NCBI RefSeq assembly: GCF_000012965.1
Contig: NC_007575.1
Span: 1,302,001 to 1,366,000 of the forward strand
DNA from: Sulfurimonas denitrificans DSM 1251
GTDB lineage: Bacteria; Campylobacterota; Campylobacteria; Campylobacterales; Sulfurimonadaceae
Reading direction: 5' to 3'
DNA: 64,000 nucleotides
Under the pieces are notes generated by a model. The model was not told where the DNA came from. It ran no database searches and saw only the letters and a program-made list of their open reading frames with translations. A program made the translations under genes and the position numbers. The stretch's first letter is position 1, and each line of letters opens with the position of its first letter. Below are positions 44,510 to 53,657 of this stretch, piece by piece.

Positions 44510-45913
44510 TTGATTTATTCAAAACAATTTTTTCAAGATCAATTAGCTCCAATTGCAGTTTATGCAAAATTAAAAACTATATTTAAAGATGAGATATCTT
44601 TTCTCTTTGAGAGTGCTGGCCAGAGTGATGGCAACTACAGTTTTATCTGTATGGGTGCTAGAGAGAGCATCAAATATATGGATGGTAAAACTATCTACTC
44701 CGATGCCAACGGCTTATCTCACTATAGTGATGAGTCACCGTTTACTTTTCTAAAAAATTACTATAAAGATATAGACATCTCAATCTATAAAAAAGCCTCA
44801 AGTGAACTTAAAGTCGGTTATGTAGATGGTTTTATAGGCTACATTGGTTATGACATGGTAAAAGTTTTTGAGCCTAAATTACACTCAAAGATGGATACTT
44901 TAAAAGATGAACTAAATACTCCAGACCTTGATCTCATACTTCCAAAGATGATTTTAGTCTATTCTCATAAAAACCATCAATTAACACTCATTAGCACACT
45001 AAAAGAGATGAGCGACAAGTTTGATATGATTGAGAGTGAACTAAAAGAGTCTTATAAATATATAGATATGGTCAAAAATATAGGAAACGATAAAGGTAGT
45101 TTTGCTCACACCAAAGAGCAGTTCTTCAAAATGGTTGATGACTCTAAAGAGATGATAAGAAGTGGTGATGTTTTTCAAATTCTTATGACAAACCGCTTTA
45201 CAAGGAATATAAAAGTAGATCCATTTAGTTTTTACAGAATCCTAAGAACTAAAAATCCATCTCCATATATGTTTTTAATGGAGTACAAAGATTTTAATAT
45301 AGTAGGAAGTTCCCCTGAAGTCATGGTAAGGCTCACTAATGGCGAACTTCTTCTTCGCCCAATAGCTGGAACAAGGAAAAGAGGCTCTACAAAGCAAAGA
45401 GACAAAGAGCTAGAAGCTGAACTACTAACAGACCCAAAAGAGTTAGCAGAGCATCTAATGCTTATAGATTTAGGTAGAAATGATGTAAGCAGAGTTGCAA
45501 AGACTGGAAGTGTGAGAGTTGAAGATATGATGCATATAGAGAGATTTTCACATGTTATGCACATAGTCTCAGATGTTACAGCTACTCTTGCTGATAATAA
45601 AGACATGTTTGACTTGTTTATGGCAACTTTTACAGCAGGAACAATGACAGGAGCTCCAAAAATTCGTGCAATGGAACTTATAGCAGAGTTTGAAGGGCTA
45701 AAACGTGGCTTTTATAGTGGAAGTGTTGGCTACTTTGGTTTTGATGGAAATATGGATAGTGCGATAACTATAAGAACAGCAATGGTTAAAGATGATAAAG
45801 TCATTCTACAAGCTGGAGCTGGAGTTGTTGCAGATAGTCAAAATGAGCTTGAATACCTAGAAGTCAAAAATAAACTCGGAGCATTAGTTGCTTCGCTTGA
45901 AGATTTAGACTAA
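44510..45913 (+). CDS. trpE: anthranilate synthase component I
   Basis: The 467-residue chorismate-utilising enzyme has the C-terminal catalytic block typical of TrpE/PabB: SGDVFQILMTNRF, NPSPYMFLMEYKDFNIVGSSPEVMVRL, RPIAGTRKRG, DLGRNDVSRV, HIVSDVTATL, GTMTGAPKIRAMELI and GYFGFDGNMDSAITIRTAM. The N-terminal half is the regulatory region. TrpE fits better than PabB by the FQILMTNRF and RPIAGTRKRG context, but PabB is not fully excluded. The start is TTG with AAGG seven bases before it. No other trp genes are near. Confidence 0.88.
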   Translation: MIYSKQFFQDQLAPIAVYAKLKTIFKDEISFLFESAGQSDGNYSFICMGARESIKYMDGKTIYSDANGLSHYSDESPFTFLKNYYKDIDISIYKKASSELKVGYVDGFIGYIGYDMVKVFEPKLHSKMDTLKDELNTPDLDLILPKMILVYSHKNHQLTLISTLKEMSDKFDMIESELKESYKYIDMVKNIGNDKGSFAHTKEQFFKMVDDSKEMIRSGDVFQILMTNRFTRNIKVDPFSFYRILRTKNPSPYMFLMEYKDFNIVGSSPEVMVRLTNGELLLRPIAGTRKRGSTKQRDKELEAELLTDPKELAEHLMLIDLGRNDVSRVAKTGSVRVEDMMHIERFSHVMHIVSDVTATLADNKDMFDLFMATFTAGTMTGAPKIRAMELIAEFEGLKRGFYSGSVGYFGFDGNMDSAITIRTAMVKDDKVILQAGAGVVADSQNELEYLEVKNKLGALVASLEDLD

Positions 45914-45958
45914 AATTTATAATTTTTCTCGGCGAAGCAGTAGCTTTAGTGAGAGGAA

Positions 45959-45985
45959 TTTTTGCTGGGCTTTGCTCAGGAAAAA
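45959..45985. repeat. hairpin immediately upstream of the aroE ribosome site
   Basis: TTTTT (45959-45963), CTGGGC (45965-45970), loop TTT, GCTCAG (45974-45979) and AAAAA (45981-45985) form a nested stem with one wobble and one mismatch. The right arm ends directly at AGGAG, the aroE Shine-Dalgarno. It may terminate trpE transcription or restrain aroE translation. Confidence 0.4.
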
Positions 45986-45995
45986 GGAGAAATTT

Positions 45996-46787
45996 ATGAA
46001 ACTTTTTGCCATATTTGGCGACCCTGTTGCACACTCTCGCTCTCCGCTTATGCACAACAGCGTATTTAAAAATCTAAACTACAAAGCTTGTTACACCAGA
46101 ATTCATCTGCAAGATGGCTCAAAATTGAAAGAGACTTTTTTATCACTCAAGCTCTCAGGTGCAAATATCACAGTTCCTCACAAAGAGGCTGCGTATGCAG
46201 CTTGTGATGAAGTAAGAGGCTTTGCAAAAAAGGTTGGAGTAGTAAACACCATCGTAAACGAAAACGGTCGTCTTATAGGCTACAACACGGATGCTGATGG
46301 GTTTATGTTTGCTATTAAAGAGTTTGGGGATGTAAAAAACATCTTAATCCTTGGAGCTGGTGGAACTGCAAAGGCGTTAGCCTCAAAGTTTATAGACTCT
46401 GGCATAAAAGTAAGCGTTATGAACAGAAGTGATTCAAGGCTCTCTTACTTTAAAGAACTTGGTTGTGAGTGCTTTAACTGGGATAATTTTGAGATAAAAA
46501 AATATGATTTGGTACTAAACTCAACAAGTGCTGGACTAAAAGATAAAGAATTCCCCGCTCCACTTGCTTTAATTGAGCAGATACTAAATAACACCTCTTT
46601 TGTAGCAGAAGTGATTTATGGAAAAATCACACCTTTTTTAAAGCTGGCAAAAGAGAAAAACATCACATGTAAAGATGGTGCTGACATGTTACTCGCTCAA
46701 GGCATTTTAGCAAATGAACTCTTTGTAAACAGTGAGCTAAAGAGCGATGATATAGAGCACTACATGTCAAAGAGTTTTACTCTTTAG
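45996..46787 (+). CDS. aroE: shikimate dehydrogenase
   Basis: The 263-residue enzyme reduces 3-dehydroshikimate to shikimate with NADPH. The start at 45996 has AAGGAG at the right distance and gives the canonical N-terminus KLFAIFGDPVAHSRSPLMHN. Other signatures are GANITVPHK with the catalytic lysine, GYNTDADGF, the dinucleotide loop ILGAGGTAKALASKF, NSTSAGL and DGADMLLAQG. Its stop overlaps the convergent aldo/keto reductase gene by 4 bases. Confidence 0.96.
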   Translation: MKLFAIFGDPVAHSRSPLMHNSVFKNLNYKACYTRIHLQDGSKLKETFLSLKLSGANITVPHKEAAYAACDEVRGFAKKVGVVNTIVNENGRLIGYNTDADGFMFAIKEFGDVKNILILGAGGTAKALASKFIDSGIKVSVMNRSDSRLSYFKELGCECFNWDNFEIKKYDLVLNSTSAGLKDKEFPAPLALIEQILNNTSFVAEVIYGKITPFLKLAKEKNITCKDGADMLLAQGILANELFVNSELKSDDIEHYMSKSFTL

Positions 46788-47803
46788 CCCATTGGGTACA
46801 TAATCTCTTTTTGAATTGCTTTTATCTCTGCCATTATCTCTTCACTTAGCGTAACATCTAACGCTCCAAGCGATTCATCCATCTGCTCTATATTTCTAGC
46901 ACCTATGATAGTTGAAGCTACAAATGAAAACTGTTTTGAATAGGCAACAGCTAAAGTTACTGGTGAAATTTGAAATTTTTTTGCTATATTTAAGTATAGT
47001 GCAGTAGATTTTAATGATTTCTCATTTAAAAATCTCTCCGCTTGAGAGTTTAATCTTATATTTTTACTAATCATATAATCCGTGTATCTTGCGTTTTGTG
47101 GATAATCTTTACTATTGTACTTGCCACTTAATACTCCTCCAGCAATTGGCGAATAAGCCAAGAGAGAGATGTTCTCTTTTGTGCATAAAGTGGAGAGTTC
47201 ATCCAAAAAACGTGGATTGTTTAGCGAGAAATTATTTTGGATAGATTCAAATCTAGCAATACCTAATCTCTTTGAGGTCTCATTTGCTTTACAAAGCCCA
47301 TAAGCTGACTCATTTGAAGTTCCTAAATATCTAACCTTTCCCTCTTTTACAAGCTCATCAAAGGCTACTAGAGACTCTTCAATAGGTACAACTGTATCTG
47401 GCCAGTGCATCTGGTATAGATCTATATAATCAGTTCCTAACCTCTTAAGGCTTCCCTCTATCGCTTTTTTTATATGAAATCTGTCTATAGCTGTATATCC
47501 ATGGCGAATTAGTGGAACAAACCAACCGTTTGCAGCCCCTGCTACTTTTGAAGCTATGATAATACTATCTCGAGGTTTGCTCTTTAACCATTTTCCTATA
47601 ATTGTCTCACTCTTGCCTGCATCTTCGGCTCTTGGTGGAACTGGATAGATTTCAGCCGTATCGAAAAAATTGACCCCTCTATCATAAGCTTTATCCATAA
47701 TCTTAAAAGATTCTGCTTCGCTACTCCAAGAGCCAAAACTCATAGTTCCTAAGCAGATAGGTGTAACTCTAAGACCAGTTTTTCCTATGTATCTGTACTC
47801 CAT
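46784..47803 (-). CDS. aldo/keto reductase (Tas-like)
   Basis: The 339-residue TIM-barrel oxidoreductase has the catalytic tetrad region: Asp in NFFDTAEIYP, Tyr in AEIYPVPPRAED, Lys in IIIASKVAG and His in DLYQMHWPD. The NADPH site includes LLAYSPIAGGVLSGKY and IIGARNIEQMDESLGAL. The subgroup with NGWFVPLIRHGYT and YPVPPRAEDAGKSE resembles E. coli Tas. The physiological substrate is unknown. Confidence 0.92.
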   Translation of the reverse strand: MEYRYIGKTGLRVTPICLGTMSFGSWSSEAESFKIMDKAYDRGVNFFDTAEIYPVPPRAEDAGKSETIIGKWLKSKPRDSIIIASKVAGAANGWFVPLIRHGYTAIDRFHIKKAIEGSLKRLGTDYIDLYQMHWPDTVVPIEESLVAFDELVKEGKVRYLGTSNESAYGLCKANETSKRLGIARFESIQNNFSLNNPRFLDELSTLCTKENISLLAYSPIAGGVLSGKYNSKDYPQNARYTDYMISKNIRLNSQAERFLNEKSLKSTALYLNIAKKFQISPVTLAVAYSKQFSFVASTIIGARNIEQMDESLGALDVTLSEEIMAEIKAIQKEIMYPMG

Positions 47804-47826
47804 CTTTTAACTCCGTTTTGGTTATA

Positions 47827-50496
47827 TTATGAGTCATTAGCCTTTTTATAAGAGCTTTTCTCAATTAGTCTAAGAATTATAGCAGAGAGGTATGGGATAC
47901 TCTGAATTAATATAGTTGCAGAAAATATATAAACTTCTACAATCCTTTGATGATTTGTCATAATCAATGCTACAAATGAACCAATTAAGAGTGTTGCTAA
48001 GATAATCTCATTTTTTACAGGACTGCTAATACTTCTTTTACTATTGCCACCTTTTTCCGTTCTCTTAAATGGAAGTCTATCTTTTACAAATCCATCATAA
48101 ACGGCTTTAAAAATTGTCAGTTGCAGACTCATTGCAGCAATTGCACTAAGTAAAGAGTGATAGAAATTTGCGCCAACTCTTGTTCTATAAAGTACAAAAG
48201 AGTGAATAACATTTACTATAAATGCTGTAATAATTGGCACAGTCAGCGCAATAGTAGGAATAGTAACGCCTACAAATATAATTACAGGAACCCAAATAAT
48301 ATTCAGTATTGAAGTGACTGTTCCTAATGCATCTGAGAGCCAAAAAAACCACCCTGTAATAAAGTGATGCTTTTGAGAGCGTGTCAATGTTTTTGATGAT
48401 GGTTTAAAATGTTCCCAATGTTTTTTCAAAATTTGAACAGCACCATAAGCCCAGCGATGTCTCTGATTTTTAAACGCTTCTATCGTATCAGGAAGCAATC
48501 CATGTCCATATCTACGATTTGTGTAGTGCCCTATATATCCAGCTTCAAATAGTCTAAGACCTAGCTCGCTATCTTCAACTATAGTATCAGTATTCCACTG
48601 CCCTACTTCATCAAAAGCACTCTTGCGTACCATTATCATAGTTCCATGTGCTACTATGGCATTTTCTTCATTACGTTCAACCATTCCTATGTCAAAAAAT
48701 CCTGCATATTCTGCGTTCATAGCTCTCTTTAGAAGTGATTCATTTCCATCTCTATGATCTTGCGGAGCTTGAACAAGTGCCACTTTTGCATCATCAAAAA
48801 TAGGAACTAAATCGATAAGCCAGTTTGGTTTTATAACATAGTCAGCGTCTATAACTGCCAATATTTCACATGTAGGATTTGTAAATTCTAGCGCTCTATT
48901 TAGAGCTCCTGCTTTAAAGCCAGTGCACTCTATATCAAGATAAACAAATCTTTCACCAAGCTCTTCACACAGCTCTTTAATAGGTGTTTTGTAAAAATCC
49001 TCTGGAGTGTTATTTATAATAACTAAAACTTCAAAATTTGTATATCTTAGATTTGCAAGAGCTTCTAGAGTCTCTTTTAAAACAGCTGGCTGTTCTTTAT
49101 ATGCAGGTACATGTATGCTTACAAAAGGAACATGATCTGATTTTAAATCAAGAGGTATAAGCCTCTCAGGAGGTCTTCCAATTGTACACTTAAAGAGTTC
49201 ATTTGCCTTTGCCAAAGTTATCATAGTAAGAGGCACCATTAAAATAGTACCCATTCCCCACATAACCCATGTTCCAAAATTCATGTAATGTACAAACGGA
49301 TAGACAGCTGACATTACAATACCAAAAGAGATACCTTGCGCTGCTAAACCATAAGTCATAGCATGTAAAAAGTTTATATTTTGATTTCTTAATCCAAAGA
49401 ACGTTAGTATCGCACCAATAATAGCAGCCGCAACCATCTGCATAAACCAAAATGGCTCTACCAAAACTTCGCCTTGAAGCTCAAATTTTAGATGACGATT
49501 TGCATCAAAAATACCCCAATATTGTCCAACACTTCCCTCATCAACACCTTTCCAAGGCTGATCAAATGCCTCTAGAAGGTTATAACTAAAACCCTCTTTT
49601 TTTGCAAGCCCTAAGAATTTTCTAATAACCATTGCCTGATTTTGAGGACTTGCTACTGAAGCTTGATTATTATACCCTCTACTAGGCCATCCGAACTCTC
49701 CTACTATTATAGGTTTTGTTGGGTGTACATCTCTTATTTTTTGATATTTTTCATTAAAGAATGACTCAAAATCCTCAGCTTTAATTTTCTCCCAATATGG
49801 AAGTATATGTATATTTATAATATCAACTTCATCGGCTAAATATGGGTATAATAACCACATGTTCCAAATTTCAGCTGTTGTTACTAAAATAGTGTGCTTC
49901 TCTTCTTTAGCAGCATTCGCTTTTGCTTCTTTGAGTTTTTTAGCTCTTACTTTTTTATTTTTCTCTTTTGCAATCTCTTCTTGAATTGCTTTTTCTCTAT
50001 CCTCTTTTTCTACTTTTTGTATAATATCTATAAACTCTCTAAAATCTTTTATATGAACAATTAACTCATCTGGATCTAAATCATCGCGTAAAAGAACCTC
50101 ATTCCCAACAATTACAGATATAAGATTTTGATGATACTCCGCTATAAGACTCTTTGCTAAAGCTATCTCTTTTTCATTATCCTCAACAACTCCTGAGAGC
50201 CAAAGACCCATGTGCGCTTTCATACCAAGAGCACTTAAGTGTGGCATAACTTTTTGCGAATCATCAGCAGAGTATAAACGCACAGTATTTGTGAACTTTT
50301 TTAAAAGGGTTAAATCTCTAATAACCTCTTCATCACTAAGCATCTCTTTCTCATTACCTTTTTGATAAGGAGCGTAAGAGAGAGACTCTATAATGTCATC
50401 GGCATCAGGAGGAGTTATGAATTTTTTATCGTTATTTAGCCATAAAAAAACTTGTAAAAGTGAAGCGAGCAGTAACGAAACTAATATATATTTCAA
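47827..50496 (-). CDS. GH17-GT2 fusion, probable membrane beta-glucan synthase
   Basis: The 889-residue protein starts with a membrane anchor (residues 2-20) and a GH17-like glucanase domain (about 45-345) with acid/base motif VIVGNEVLL and nucleophile motif VGEFGWPSRG. A Lys/Glu-rich coiled insertion occupies about residues 158-200. Transmembrane segments follow (about 352-440), then a processive GT2 domain (about 460-720) with DADYV, TIVEDSELG and QRHRWAYG, then about five more membrane helices. GT2 enzymes with this layout make beta-1,3 or mixed beta-glucans. The polymer and its role (capsule, osmoregulated glucan, biofilm) are not shown by the sequence. Confidence 0.88.
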   Translation of the reverse strand: MKYILVSLLLASLLQVFLWLNNDKKFITPPDADDIIESLSYAPYQKGNEKEMLSDEEVIRDLTLLKKFTNTVRLYSADDSQKVMPHLSALGMKAHMGLWLSGVVEDNEKEIALAKSLIAEYHQNLISVIVGNEVLLRDDLDPDELIVHIKDFREFIDIIQKVEKEDREKAIQEEIAKEKNKKVRAKKLKEAKANAAKEEKHTILVTTAEIWNMWLLYPYLADEVDIINIHILPYWEKIKAEDFESFFNEKYQKIRDVHPTKPIIVGEFGWPSRGYNNQASVASPQNQAMVIRKFLGLAKKEGFSYNLLEAFDQPWKGVDEGSVGQYWGIFDANRHLKFELQGEVLVEPFWFMQMVAAAIIGAILTFFGLRNQNINFLHAMTYGLAAQGISFGIVMSAVYPFVHYMNFGTWVMWGMGTILMVPLTMITLAKANELFKCTIGRPPERLIPLDLKSDHVPFVSIHVPAYKEQPAVLKETLEALANLRYTNFEVLVIINNTPEDFYKTPIKELCEELGERFVYLDIECTGFKAGALNRALEFTNPTCEILAVIDADYVIKPNWLIDLVPIFDDAKVALVQAPQDHRDGNESLLKRAMNAEYAGFFDIGMVERNEENAIVAHGTMIMVRKSAFDEVGQWNTDTIVEDSELGLRLFEAGYIGHYTNRRYGHGLLPDTIEAFKNQRHRWAYGAVQILKKHWEHFKPSSKTLTRSQKHHFITGWFFWLSDALGTVTSILNIIWVPVIIFVGVTIPTIALTVPIITAFIVNVIHSFVLYRTRVGANFYHSLLSAIAAMSLQLTIFKAVYDGFVKDRLPFKRTEKGGNSKRSISSPVKNEIILATLLIGSFVALIMTNHQRIVEVYIFSATILIQSIPYLSAIILRLIEKSSYKKANDS

Positions 50497-50559
50497 TGTA
50501 CTTCCTAGGAAAATTTATCGAATTGTACATCAAAAATTTAAAAAGTTATATACAAATTT

Positions 50560-53046
50560 TTAAATACCAAAAAGAAGAATTAAAACAGGTAAAAGTAGCA
50601 AATCTGCAACAATTGCCATAAACATAGCAATCATAGTTAAAAGCCCAAAATAGATGGTTGGAAAGAAGTTAGAAAATAGTAAAACAGAAAAACCAACTAT
50701 GATTATAGTTGATGTATAAAACATAGCACTTCCTATACTTTTGTGTGCACTAAACATGGATGAAATTGCATCTTTTAATTCACGATAAAGTAAAGAGTAG
50801 CGATAAATATAGTGTATAGTATCATCAACCGCAATTCCCATGCTGATTGCTGCGATTGTTATCGTCATCATATCCAGAGGAATATTCATCCATCCCATAA
50901 AGCCAAAAACAACACCTACTGGAACTATGTTTGCAATCATGGCAATTAAAGCCACTTTAAAACTTCTAAAGAGGATTAAAAACATAAAAAAAAGAATAAC
51001 AACAACAACACCTATAGTTTTAATCTGCGAATAGTAGAGTGATTGTAACATGCTGTTATACATAACTAAAAGATTAGATACTTTATGCTCTTCAAACTCT
51101 TTATTTAACATATTATTTAAGTCAAAATCTATCTTTTTTATAAGCTTATCACGTTTTAACTCTGGCATTGAGTCGATAATTCTTGTACTTATTCTTGCTT
51201 GATTATTCTCTATATCTACATACGGCGATAAGATTATCTTTTTATATTCTGGAGGTAATTTTTTGTACATAAGAGCCAGAGTTAATCCATCAGCTTCTTT
51301 ATTGTTGTTAAGCACTTTTAAAACCTCTCCTGCTGTTGATAAAGAGAGCACTTTTCCAACAGCCTCAAGAGATTCAAGATACTCATGTACCTCTTTTATC
51401 TTTCTCATTTTATTTTGTGTAAACCAGTATTGCTCTTTATCACCCTCTTGCTCTTTAAACTCATCAGAAAATGAGTCTAACTCAGCATCTTCATCAGAAC
51501 TTACAACTTTTATATCTTTAATGCCATCATTTCCCTCTTTAAATGTTAAGATAATATCAAGGGGTGTTGTTCCGCCGAGTTTTTTATCAATAAGTGCCAT
51601 ACCTTGATATATCTGCGTATCTTTTTTAAAATAGTCAATAAAACTATTCTCAACTCTAAGTTTTGTGGCACCAGAGATAGAAAAAAGTATTACTAAAATA
51701 GTTATAGCTATGATACTCTTCTTATAACTATATGCGATTTGAGCAATTTTAGAGGTAAAGGGAAGCTCCTCTTCTGTTTGTTCTTTAGGCTCTTTTTTAT
51801 TTAAGAAGAGTAGTGTAATTGGAAAGAGAATATATGTAATTATAAGTGAGACAACTATTCCGCCACTCATCATCCAGCCAAAGTTTATTACTGGTAAAAT
51901 ACCACTAAATACCAAAGAGCTAAACCCAGCAATTGTAGTTAGAACAACAAAAAGAGATGGTTTTCCCATTGAAAGAACGCTTTGTATTGCTAAGTTCTCT
52001 TGTGACTCATTTGGCGTCTCTAAAAGCAACTCTTTGTATCGAACTACCAAGTGAACAACCAAAGACATATTCATAATAAGTTGGAGCGAAATAAAATTAG
52101 ATGAGACCACTGTAATTTCTAACCCAAAGAGCCCAAGAAATCCACTTGTTACGATAAGCGAAACTGTACAAATTAAGAGTGAGATTGCAACCCATTTAAC
52201 CTCTCTTAGTAAAATATATAAAATAATTATCAGTAATAAAACAATTATAAATCCAAACGTTTTTAGGTCATATTTTACAAACTCTACCATGTCATCAGCT
52301 ATCATCTCAATTCCGCCTAAATGAAGCTTTACTTTTGGATGATTTTTTTCAAAATTTACTATAATTGCTCTTAAGTCAGCTATTGTTTTATGGTTTTCTT
52401 CTCTTAAAATATCTCTATACTTTTTAAACTCTAAAGCAATGTTTTTATATGCTATCTTCTCTTCATCACTTAGATTTTTCTCTTTTTTTAATTTAATATA
52501 TTTTTCTCTTTGATTTATAAGTGAAAAATAATTCTCATCTCTCTTGAGATTTATCATCAGTGCCGTAGTTGTAAAATCTTCACTAACTAGATTTTTTTTA
52601 TATACTGCACTTGTTAAAAATTCTTCTCTAACCAGCTCTTTATCTACACCCTTTGATTCAAGCGTTGGAATATCTTTTAAGAGCTCTTTTAGAGGAATTG
52701 GTGGAGATTGTAAAAGCGGTACATTTACTATAGAATTTATAGATTCAACAATATTTAGAGTTTTTATATCTGTACTTAACTCTTTTATATTCTCTATGTT
52801 CTCTTGACTTAATAAATCATCTTGCGTTGTGTATGTAATAACCAAGGAACTTGATGTCTCAAAACGCCTTGCCACATCCCTTGAGAACTCCAAATCTTTA
52901 TCATCTTCAAGAAGAAGAGTTTCTGCACTTGCATCTATCTCAAGTCTCATGGCAAAGAGTGCCATAACGACTACAAAAACAGCCATGAGCAATAAAATTA
53001 TTTTTGGATATTTTAGTAGATAGTTTTTATATAAATTATACAGCAT
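50560..53046 (-). CDS. RND/MMPL-family transporter, probable lipid exporter of the Mla-type operon
   Basis: The 828-residue membrane protein has the RND-like layout: transmembrane helix 1 (about residues 12-32), a large periplasmic loop, a five-helix bundle (about 260-420), a second loop, and a second helix set (about 690-828) with GMAVDDTIHYIYRY. MMPL/HpnN-type members move lipids or hydrophobic molecules. It is the third gene after mlaA and mlaC, so it probably energises phospholipid movement between the inner and outer membranes. The direction of transport is not known. Confidence 0.85.
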   Translation of the reverse strand: MLYNLYKNYLLKYPKIILLLMAVFVVVMALFAMRLEIDASAETLLLEDDKDLEFSRDVARRFETSSSLVITYTTQDDLLSQENIENIKELSTDIKTLNIVESINSIVNVPLLQSPPIPLKELLKDIPTLESKGVDKELVREEFLTSAVYKKNLVSEDFTTTALMINLKRDENYFSLINQREKYIKLKKEKNLSDEEKIAYKNIALEFKKYRDILREENHKTIADLRAIIVNFEKNHPKVKLHLGGIEMIADDMVEFVKYDLKTFGFIIVLLLIIILYILLREVKWVAISLLICTVSLIVTSGFLGLFGLEITVVSSNFISLQLIMNMSLVVHLVVRYKELLLETPNESQENLAIQSVLSMGKPSLFVVLTTIAGFSSLVFSGILPVINFGWMMSGGIVVSLIITYILFPITLLFLNKKEPKEQTEEELPFTSKIAQIAYSYKKSIIAITILVILFSISGATKLRVENSFIDYFKKDTQIYQGMALIDKKLGGTTPLDIILTFKEGNDGIKDIKVVSSDEDAELDSFSDEFKEQEGDKEQYWFTQNKMRKIKEVHEYLESLEAVGKVLSLSTAGEVLKVLNNNKEADGLTLALMYKKLPPEYKKIILSPYVDIENNQARISTRIIDSMPELKRDKLIKKIDFDLNNMLNKEFEEHKVSNLLVMYNSMLQSLYYSQIKTIGVVVVILFFMFLILFRSFKVALIAMIANIVPVGVVFGFMGWMNIPLDMMTITIAAISMGIAVDDTIHYIYRYSLLYRELKDAISSMFSAHKSIGSAMFYTSTIIIVGFSVLLFSNFFPTIYFGLLTMIAMFMAIVADLLLLPVLILLFGI

Positions 53047-53052
53047 CTGTTT

Positions 53053-53655
53053 TTATGATTGCTTTGCCAAAGCATCCATAAGCGCCGTTATACTCTTTGT
53101 CTGTAAAAATTCTCTAAATTGAGCTATATCTGTTTTTAAAATGCTAACGCCAAGTATCTCTACATCATAAACCAACCAACTATCTTTAGCAGCAATTGGA
53201 GTTTTTGGTTTATGAAATTTATAAACAATTTCAAGTTTATCTTGTTTGCTTATAAGATCGGTTGCTAGCGCTATTCTATCTGGTTTTGGCTGCTCAATCT
53301 GCTTAACTTCAACCTTTTCATCTTTGTAGGCATCTATTTTTGATGAGTAAGACTGCTTCATCCTCTGAACATAAAGCTTTATAAACCTATCTTGATCCTC
53401 AAGAGAGAGTTCTTTCCATCTGTTCCCAAGACTAAGTTTTGCCATAAGTTCAAAATCAAACATTGGAGTTAATGTTTTTACAATATTTGCATTTCTCTCA
53501 TCTTTTGAGATTTTTTTGTCTTCTACTATTAAAATAACTTCATCTATTTTGTTTAAAAAATGTTTTTTTAACTCCGCTTGTTCATCTGCAACCAAACTTT
53601 GTCCAAATGCAAACATCACCAAGAATGCAAAAAAAACCCTGCTTATATTTCTCAA
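53053..53655 (-). CDS. mlaC: MlaC-family periplasmic phospholipid carrier
   Basis: The 200-residue protein has a signal peptide (residues 1-23, ending SLVADE) and the MlaC/Ttg2D signature MFDFELMAKLSLGNRWKELSLEDQDRFIKLYVQRMKQSY, taken in pieces, and DSWLVYDVEILGVSILK. MlaC ferries phospholipids across the periplasm between MlaA at the outer membrane and an inner-membrane pump. Here the pump is RND-type rather than MlaFEDB. It lies 2 bases after mlaA and 6 before the transporter gene. Confidence 0.92.
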   Translation of the reverse strand: MRNISRVFFAFLVMFAFGQSLVADEQAELKKHFLNKIDEVILIVEDKKISKDERNANIVKTLTPMFDFELMAKLSLGNRWKELSLEDQDRFIKLYVQRMKQSYSSKIDAYKDEKVEVKQIEQPKPDRIALATDLISKQDKLEIVYKFHKPKTPIAAKDSWLVYDVEILGVSILKTDIAQFREFLQTKSITALMDALAKQS

Positions 53656-53657
53656 TT

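Noticed and set aside
45232-45606. Long minus-strand open frame inside trpE
   Set aside because: It overlaps conserved trpE catalytic motifs completely, has a Ser/Leu-rich composition typical of antisense frames, and no ribosome site.
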